Made by a program: the position numbers and the translations under genes. Below are positions 57,440 through 64,000 of a stretch of 64,000 nucleotides of DNA, in pieces (position 1 is the stretch's first letter; every line of letters starts with the position of its first letter). The stretch comes from Bemisia tabaci (Eukaryota; Arthropoda; Insecta; Hemiptera; Aleyrodidae). A model generated the notes under the pieces. The model was not told the origin of the DNA. It was given only the letters and a program-made list of their open reading frames with translations, and searched no databases. The stretch is from assembly GCF_918797505.1 (NCBI RefSeq), contig NC_092802.1:21411883-21475882 (forward strand). Reading direction: 5' to 3'.

Positions 57440-57615
57440 GCCGATGCACTTGCGAGAGGAATGAGGCCGGCGGTTAACGAGCCAAGGCTTGGCGCAAACG
57501 GGTCAGTCGCGTCCGTCGCGGAATCCTGGTTCGATAATTCATTTTTTAGACGGGCAAAAAATATCAGGGAGAGTGTTTGTCACTAAGCCAACGTGCTTTA
57601 AAATTCAGTGTAATA

Positions 57616-57770
57616 CACTGAAAAAAGAAGAAAAAAACTCCGGCTGCGGAAGCCGTGCTTACGGGCTATATAGACATACAGTCTGCGTTCCGGGCTCAGA
57701 GGCCGGAAGTTCCGGGTGTAGCATCCGGAGCAGTCAAAGGTACAGCAACTCAGCAACTGGCACGGCTGCA
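57616..57770. mobile_element. Element E copy 3 (left half)
   Basis: CACTGAAAAAAGAAGAAAAA tip, then TACGGGCTATATAGACATAC and CCGGGCTCAGAGGCCGGAAG. The right arm is missing where element AA/Z sequence begins. Confidence 0.6.
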
Positions 57771-57792
57771 ATTCGTACCTTATCTAGGGGTC

Positions 57793-58321
57793 CATTCCCA
57801 ATCACGCGGCCAGCCATCGCGCCTTCAATTTTGCGGACGCAACACGGACAGCCATCAAGCACGAATAGTTGTATCTCTGCGCCGTCATCAACGTGCGTCC
57901 TTTCCCGTGCTTAATTTCCATATTGTGATCCCATTCGTGGCGGTGCATTGAGGGGGCTACGTGAGCAACTCCCCCGAAGATCAACTTGATTAATGGGGCT
58001 CCGTTTTTATTTAACTTTTCTCATGAATCTAAGTGACACCTCAATAGCAGCATAGATCGGGGCATTGCGATTCTACGCCTTGCGCCATCGCGCCTTCAAT
58101 TTTGCGGACGCAACACGGACATCCATCAAACACGAATAGTTGTATCTCCACGCCGTCATCAACGAGCGTCTTTTCCCGTGCTTTATTCCCATATTGTAAT
58201 CTCATTTGTGGCGGTGCATTGAGGGGGCTACGTGAGCAACTCGGGCATCTTGTTTCAAATGAAATTTTGACTGAGAATCGTGTATCAGAAAGCTGAAATT
58301 CGTTCCTTGTCTAGTGGACCA
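57793..58321. repeat. Element AA with two long direct repeats
   Basis: A block of about 150 bp starting CATCGCGCCTTCAATTTTGC and ending GGGGGCTACGTGAGCAACTC occurs at about 57814-57973 and 58088-58244. It is bordered on both sides by Z-type ends (CGTACCTTATCTAGGGGTCC and CGTTCCTTGTCTAGTGGACC). An inverted relative is at 46030-46372. Confidence 0.65.
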
Positions 58322-58684
58322 TTTCGAATAGGAAGAGCACGACGGCAAACGTTCCTAGTGGCAAGAGTAATCTGACCGAAACAGGAGCAGCAAGGGAAGA
58401 ATATTCGCGGAATCCACCGGGGCGAAGAACGCAAAGCGGTCTGATTCGCGAGACGGCGGAGGAACTCGCGCGGGATTACATCAACTCATGCGGCAGATTC
58501 GAATAATACCTTGAACTTGAGAGGGAATTCAACCGACATTAGAAGGAGAGTCAGCGGGGGATGAAAATTCAAAGGGACAACCCTGCCACACTAAGGAAGA
58601 ACGCCGTAAGAACTTTCAGGCGTTGCCAAATTTCCTTCGATAAAACTCCAATTTCCTGGTGAACTCATGAATATTTTTCTTCCG

Positions 58685-59271
58685 CACTGTAAAAGTCGGC
58701 CTCCTGTGGTGTAGTGGCTGTAGCAGTGGCCTATGGCCAAGAGGTACCAGGTTCGATTCCCGGCCAGGTGATCTGAGTTCGATGGTCTCAGGCAATGGTC
58801 ACCTGGAGCTGGGGTAATAAGCGTGGGATTAGCCAATAGGCTACTTGAAATTGGTAAAAAAAAAAAAATCTCGGCGTTTTTACCAAGGTCCGTTGGCACC
58901 TTTACCATCTCATTTTTTTACCAATCATTGGTAATTTTACCAAGACATCAGACTGGTAAGCTTACCTAAAAACCGGGATTTGTACTGTTTTTTTTTCCCG
59001 AGGTAAGAATACCACTTTTATTGGTAATCAATTCCCCGTAACTTTGTCATTTTATCTCGGTAATTCTACCATAGTCGATAAAAAATATTGGCGTTTTTAC
59101 CAAGGTCCAGTAAAATTACCGAGAAAATTCAATAATTTTACCGAGATTTCTCTATCCTACCAATTCCATAGATGGTAATTTTACCAAGAAAAAACTGGGA
59201 TCAAATAGAACCCTGAATTCTTGGTAATTTTACCATTTTCTTGGTAAATACACCGAGATTTTTTTTCAGTG
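58685..59271. mobile_element. Element I: GGTAATTTTACC-rich MITE
   Basis: The left tip is CACTG, then (after the SINE) an A-run and ATCTCGGCGTTTTTACC. The right tip is GGTAAATACACCGAGATTTT to CAGTG. The interior holds many copies of GGTAATTTTACC or GGTAAAA in both orientations. It lies inside G copy 7. Confidence 0.72.
58695..58853 (+). mobile_element. tRNA-derived SINE inside element I
   Basis: Polymerase III box A (TGGTGTAGTGG, 58707-58717) and box B (GGTTCGATTCC, 58750-58760) are spaced as in tRNA genes. GTAAAA lies on both sides (58689-58694, 58854-58859), the right copy running into an A-tract. Head and body total about 159 bp. The anticodon arm reads TGGCC-TAT-GGCCA, so this is not a functional tRNA. 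The A-run makes the right boundary uncertain by a few bases. Confidence 0.72.
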
Positions 59272-59495
59272 CAGTTTTTTCAGATAATTTTGCTCGCAAT
59301 CCTACCGAAAAGTCCTGAAAATTTCAAGGGGAAATATTCATAACTTTCCTAGCGAAGAACATTTTATCGGTGGAAATTTGGCAACACACGAAAGTTCATA
59401 CGGCGTTGTTCCTTAGTACGGTAGAACCGGGAGCGAGCCGGGACCGAGAAAGTTATCAAAGGAGGCATCTCGCCCCGCATTTCCCCCGAAGCCGG

Positions 59496-59620
59496 CAGTG
59501 GCAATCGATATTTCCCCGTTTGAAGCTATGTTAAAGAATCGATTATCAAGGCGCACCCTGATAATCGATTCTTTTCCGTTGGTTTAAATGGCGGATCGAT
59601 CGATGTATCGCAAAAAATGG
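59496..59620. mobile_element. Element N copy (degenerate)
   Basis: CAGTGGCAATCGATATTTCC start. The inner AAGAATCGATTATCA/TGATAATCGATTCTT hairpin and the right arm GGTTTAAATGGC...ATGTATCGC match N. The right tip is lost. Confidence 0.55.
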
Positions 59621-59876
59621 AAGGTCGGTTCCCGAGACGCGCTCTTTCTGATATGCATGAGGATGCGTGGAGACCCTATCTCGCCCGTAATGAGATTTCC
59701 TCCGCCGAATAACGTATTCTGTTTGTGTTGCTACCAATTCGGAAGGTGAGCGGGATGCGCGCCATTTTGGGACCGATACCCGGGCCTGCGTCGATTATCG
59801 AACGTCTTGGCGATCGAAGATGCGTATCTCGGACGATGGTGGTGAAAATAAACGTCTGCGGCCGAGAATGGAGATG

Positions 59877-60374
59877 TTGCATGTGTAAGGGATTTGCAAT
59901 TTGACCATTGATTTTTATGTAAAAGTTCGCGAGAAACACGATGGTGCCACTGGTTTTCTCTGAAATCAACTCCCAAGCTCAAAAAAAGCCCTCAAGTTGA
60001 GCCCAAAATGGAGGGGATATCCCACGCTATCCTGAGAGTCCACTTCTACATCAAGACAAACTCTCCATGCAAAAATTGGGAGCAAATATATTACCAGGGT
60101 TGCCACTTTATTTGGGGACTCCAAAACTGAAAACACGGCAACCCTGATAATGTATTTGCTCAATATCTTTGCATGGAGAGTTTGTCTTGATGTAAAGGTG
60201 GACTCTCAGGGTAGGGTGGGGTATCCCCTCCATTCCGGCCACATTTTGAGAGCTTTGTTTGAGCTTGGGAGATGATTTCAGAGAAAACCAGTGGCACCAT
60301 CGTGTTTCTCGCGAACTTTTACATAAGAATCAATGGTCAAATCGCAAATCCCTCACATATGCAACATCTCCATT
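59877..60374. mobile_element. Element M copy 1 (full-length palindrome)
   Basis: AATGGAGATGTTGCATGTGT to ACATATGCAACATCTCCATT. The two arms are near-complete complements of about 220 bp each around a centre AGGGTTGCCACTTTATTTGG. Non-coding: repeated ORFs such as DFRENQWHHRVSRELLHK are frames through the arm. Confidence 0.85.
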
Positions 60375-60427
60375 TACCCTTGTCAACGGGTAGTTTTTTT
60401 TAATTGTCAAATGTTGTGTGATCGAAA

Positions 60428-60600
60428 GGGGGGGGGGGCACAAAGGGGAGTTTAGAGAAAAATGTCCCAACCTAACCTATAAACTAAATGAAAACATTTG
60501 CAATGTGTGAATATTTTAGGGGTTGGGTTGAAAAATTTCAAAATCTAGAATCATTGTTGCTAGGCGTTTCTTGGCCTCATGCATGCATCCCTAAAATTTT
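60428..60600. repeat. Repeat GG shared with K copy 5
   Basis: GGGGCACAAAGGGGAGTTTA, CCCAACCTAACCTATAAACT and TTGCTAGGCGTTTCTTGG run parallel to about 45090-45265. Confidence 0.6.
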
Positions 60601-61103
60601 TAAAAAAAAATTGATTTTTTGAAAAATTTTACGGCATTTTCCATCTTTGGGTGTGATGGGTCCGACGTTTCACGAACGTCTTTGGACGAATTTACGAAAC
60701 TCGGCAAGATCGGGCGGCGGGTTGGCCGGTAACGGCCACAAAAACGGACAAAAAGGAGAAAAAACACTCGGGTGTGCGGCGCGCGGGCGAAAAAGCACAA
60801 GATTGCTTGGACGGTGTTTGCGTGTTTGTTTTATCAAAACTAACATGTCTCTCCTCACAAAGGGAGCGCGATCGGCTTGCGGGTATGGGGGAGGGGGGGG
60901 GGGGGGGTGTTTCTCATAACGTCGCGTCGCGTCGGTAAGAGCGGGACAATACCCGCGCCCGTGGTATGACAGAGCGCGGTGTCCCTGTTATCGACTGCTT
61001 TGGTTACTACGGATTCGACGGTCAGCCAGCGACATGGACGTCACGTTGTCGGACTTCGAACGAAACGCACCGGTTTATTCACATGAAGAGTGAAATGGAG
61101 AAT

Positions 61104-61494
61104 GGGTCAGTTTTGCTGGTCACAGAACCGTGTTTTGAAGCTTGATTGTCGATCAGCTAAAAATAAGCGGGTCCGTCCAAACCGCATCTTTCTACGTTTA
61201 ATATTAAGCGAGATATCGCCCGATGAAAAGTCGGGTTTTTGACGTCCTCCACCGCGGTAGTGACACCGTTGGTCTCTTCCACCTTGTTTTCATTAGTGAC
61301 GCACATTTGCACTGGTGGAAGAAACCAAGGGTGTCACTACCGCGGGGGATGACGTTAAAAACCCGAATTTTCAAAGGGCGAAATGTCGGTTAATATTCAA
61401 CGTAAAGAGTTGCTGTTTGACGGATCTTTTTATTTTTCGCTGATCCACAAGAATCAATCATCAAAAACAACTCTGTGACCAGCGCAACGGACCC
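61104..61494. mobile_element. Element Q copy 3 (complete foldback)
   Basis: Starts GGGTCAGTTTTGCTGGTCAC and ends with the inverted GTGACCAGCGCAACGGACCC. The arms run about 170 bp and share GTCGGGTTTTTGACGTC with its inverse. There are no tandem 69-bp units in this copy, only a short TTAGTGACGCACATTTGCAC core. It defines both ends of the family. Confidence 0.7.
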
Positions 61495-61723
61495 TTTTTT
61501 GCAATTTCATACTAATTTTGGCGACAGTGATAAATCAAAACTCTTGTGGGAAAATTTAGCGGTGATACCGAGCGCCAGACGTGAGTACAAAACGACAAAT
61601 ATCGGGAATTACATTTACGATACTTTGGTTGCGACCCTTCTGCTATGAGTTACTCATAAACCACACTGCTAACTTTCGAGGTTTTGCTTTCATTCCCACG
61701 AAGATTAACATTCCGTAAGCGAG

Positions 61724-61890
61724 CCATTGGCGAGACGTGAACGGTCGATTTTAGATATTTACCCATTTAAAGCTACGATAAATAATCGATTGTTAGGGTG
61801 TCCGTTGCGAACAACCTTTTTATCGATCCTTATCCATAGGTTTAAATGACAGATCAATCGATATATCGCAAAGCACGCCACGCCACGCGT
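61724..61890. mobile_element. Element N copy (left tip eroded)
   Basis: The right half (CATAGGTTTAAATGAC, CAATCGATATATCGC, GCACGCCACGCCACG) is clear. The left half retains CCATTTAAAGCTACGA and AATCGATTGTTAGG. Confidence 0.6.
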
Positions 61891-61999
61891 TGTTTCCTCC
61901 TATCAGGATGTGTCAAAATAGAGACGGTAGGACGACAGTCCCGCAACCTCTCTCGGCTTCGACACCGTGCTTTGGGGAAATAATGGTGAGTTTAGTGGT

Positions 62000-62680
62000 C
62001 GCAATTCGTTGCACGCAATTTAATACTTCGCCGTGACTTGAACCAGATGCAAAATTCACACCAGAGTCCGGTATTGCCAACTTACTTTTAGATACTACAT
62101 TTCCACAGTAGCACATTGCACTAGTAAAAATTGAGGTGATAACCGAGCAATGTTCTCACAGTAAACGATTTCTCTCACTCAAAAATTTACAATAAGACTA
62201 TTCTTAAAAAGCACACTTCAAAACGGGAAAAACAGTTTTTGAAACTGCATATGCGTGCAAGCTACTTAACTTGAAAAAGTTTTGAAACAAACAGTTTTTT
62301 TACGCTCGGTGACGTGGCATTCAACAGACGATGGAGCACAAGCAACTGCACAAGAACTTACCTAAAACAAACGAGAAAACAAATTTCAATTAGACATGGA
62401 TAGTATTATCTTGAAAGAGGAGTAAAATTTATTAAAGCTTCGGTAGAAATATTAAGTTTATTAAAAGAGCATTAAATCCTTTTATTATTTCCACCTAAAT
62501 TTTTGCTGCCAAAGGGTCCTTTTTTTAAATCTGTGGGTACAGTTCCTCACACTAAATGCATGAATAACATCTCTAAGCTATATTATAGTTATCTAACTCC
62601 CCGTTATCTTCAGAAAAATTCTGCACAACTACGTCACATTTTCAACTGTGCCTTTAAAGAGAGCACGGAGTTTAAGGACG
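62000..62680. other. No recognisable feature
   Basis: AT-rich, scattered short frames, no repeat family noticed. Confidence 0.4.
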
Positions 62681-62688
62681 AAAGAGCA

Positions 62689-62947
62689 TATCGACGGTGA
62701 AACTACCAAACCACGTATCTCGGTTTGCGACGTCGCAGACTTCCGGTCATACTTCATTTTTTAAATGAAAAACTACTTAACGTCCAGTCTTGAAAATTTC
62801 TTTGATTTTTCCTCTTCGTGCGGAGAAAATTCTGTGAAAATTTCAAGGAATGATATTGATTTGGTCTACTTTAAAAAAATAAAATGCGAGCGTAGATTTT
62901 TAAACACCGCAAACGAGATACGTGGTTTGGTAGTTTTATCGTCGATA
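62689..62947. mobile_element. Foldback Y copy 1
   Basis: TATCGACGGTGAAACTACCA and AACCACGTATCTCGGTTTG pair with AAACGAGATACGTGGTTTGG and TAGTTTTATCGTCGATA. The AT-rich core has no protein match. Confidence 0.72.
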
Positions 62948-63085
62948 TGAACCTCTTTCTGCAATAAGAAACTATTATTTCTGGCTCAATTTCGAAACAA
63001 CATACGTACCGTTAGTTTCCCTATGCGGATGAGCTCTTTTACAGGTGAGTTAAAAATAGTCGTTCCTCATTGCGAAAAGTCCATA

Positions 63086-63312
63086 CACTGGGAAAAAAAT
63101 TCTCTTGGATCCTGAGCCCAGACTTTAAAATTTCAGGAGAGGAAATACTCTTGGTTCAATCAGATTTTTGCTAGAATCAAGAGCCAAGCCCCTTTACTTA
63201 AGCGGCTTTCATTTTGAATCAAACGAAAATCCGTTTAAATCAGGAGTATTTTTTTTATTAATTTTTTTAAGATTCTAGACTCTAGGTCCAAGAGATTTTT
63301 TTTTCTACAGGG
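63086..63312. mobile_element. MITE A copy 9 (diverged)
   Basis: CACTGGGAAAAAAATTCTCT, GAGCCCAGAC and the inner AAATACTC arms, ending CTACAG. It is clearly older than its neighbour, copy 10. Confidence 0.75.
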
Positions 63313-63338
63313 TATCTCAGAGTGTGATTGAGCCCTTG

Positions 63339-63566
63339 CACCGGGAAAAAAAACACATTGGATATAGAGTCTAGACTCTTGAAAACATTGACAAGAAAAA
63401 ATACTCTGGACTCAATCGGATTTTTGCTTGAATCAAAACGAAATCCGCTTAAATTAAGAGGCTGGGCTCTTGATTTAAGCTAGATTCTGATTAAATCAAG
63501 AGTACTTTTTCTTGTCGATGTTTTTAAGAGTCTGGACTCTAGATCCAATGTGTTTTTTTCCTGTGT
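63339..63566. mobile_element. MITE A copy 10
   Basis: CACCGGGAAAAAAAACACAT to ...TTTTTTTCCTGTG, 26 bp after copy 9 in the same general layout. The palindrome arms are well preserved. Confidence 0.85.
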
Positions 63567-64000
63567 GGGGATAGCTTAGCGACGATTTTCCTTAAGTATT
63601 TGATTCACTTCTAGATTTTTGGCTTTTTCCCCCCTAAATTATCTCCAAAATTGTACAAGTGTGCAGGGTGACACGAGGATCTTAGAAAACGGTGACCGGG
63701 AGGGATGGCGAGGGGAGGGGGAGGGAGGTTGAAGACGAGAGACTGAAGTGAAGGCATGGGAAGAGACGTCTCGCCTGGAAGGTGTTGAGGTTCAGCAATT
63801 GACACCTTCGACACGAAAGCTCGTTTTGTGCCAGGCGTTCGTCCTCCTCCCTGGCTCACACTACCGGAACAAGTTGAGTACATGGTTACAACGAGTCCTA
63901 CACCCCCCGGCTCCCCCCTCTCTGCCCTGAAAAGTCTGGTCGAATCAGACCGCGACTGCGAAACGGAGTCTTTTTTGGCAAGACTAGAAAGCTGCAGTTT
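63567..64000. other. No supported gene at the window end
   Basis: A purine-rich segment (63700-63780) gives short open frames on both strands with no recognised motif. Confidence 0.4.

Larger units (their letters stand above)
58583..59424. mobile_element. Element G copy 7, carrying I, which carries a SINE
   Basis: CTGCCACACTAAGGAAGAAC start and GTTGTTCCTTAGTACGGTAG end, flanked by AACC (58579-58582, 59425-59428). The G core is interrupted between 58684 and 59272 by element I. Confidence 0.85.

Noticed and set aside
58698..58770. Functional tRNA gene
   Set aside because: Polymerase III boxes are present, but the acceptor ends do not pair as a tRNA and the anticodon arm is a perfect short hairpin. 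A SINE head fits better.
1..64000. CRISPR arrays, bacterial operons, phage or plasmid functions
   Set aside because: No regularly spaced repeat-spacer array, no long bacterial-type genes or ribosome-binding sites. All signals are eukaryotic.
1..64000. Endogenous viral element or LTR retrotransposon
   Set aside because: No reverse transcriptase, protease or integrase motif and no paired LTRs with a primer-binding site were recognised. AA at 57.8 kb was the only direct-repeat candidate and shows no coding interior.

Overview
This is 64 kb of animal, almost certainly insect, nuclear DNA with no complete protein-coding gene. It is AT-rich and has eukaryotic splice signals, poly(A) tracts, an interstitial (TTAGG)n insect-type telomere array and many foldback transposons. 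The repeat families (CACTGGAAAAAAA-tipped MITEs, CTGCCGTGCTAAGG-tipped elements) look to me like those of a hemipteran such as the whitefly Bemisia tabaci. That is recognition, not a database match. I use local letter names (A, B, C ...) for families.

Genes. The one convincing host coding segment is a 72-bp exon on the minus strand (42868-42939). It has canonical AG and GT splice sites and encodes exactly one 24-residue leucine-rich repeat in phase 2. The window is therefore probably intronic or near-intronic sequence of an LRR gene read right to left. The only other protein-like segment is a MULE (Mutator-like) transposase fragment at 43899-44189 (-). The other long ORFs are frames through palindromic repeats or composition-driven frames that I do not recognise.

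Layout. 0-5 kb: MITE V, G-family elements (one carrying F and a retroposon) and K elements (one carrying U). 5-12 kb: hAT-like N foldbacks, A MITEs, a GC-rich triple hairpin at 8.8 kb and Q with 69-bp repeats. 12-13 kb: a degenerate satellite interrupted by a G element. 14-20 kb: T MITEs, a purine/pyrimidine tract, a poly(A) retroposon and a possible ribozyme-like motif at 17.3 kb. 20-29 kb: E, A, K/M, X, W, J and FF foldbacks. 29.4-33.7 kb: a nest of transposons inside transposons (A holds B, B holds C, C holds D, D holds TTAGG). 35.6-37.3 kb: a second copy of C without D, which serves as a natural empty site. 38-42 kb: U, CC, palindrome H carrying F, and A. 42.4-43.5 kb: the repeat-poor interval with the LRR exon. 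43.6-44.7 kb: Q interrupted by the MULE. 45-64 kb: further K, M, G, A, N, Z, AA, Y, a tRNA-derived SINE and two short antisense retroposons.

The distinctive content is the dense, layered community of non-autonomous elements. Target-site duplications and empty sites can be read directly for several: TA for A, B and V; 4 bp for G; 8 bp for N; 9 bp for C; 15 bp for a retroposon. This gives relative insertion order and candidate superfamilies.
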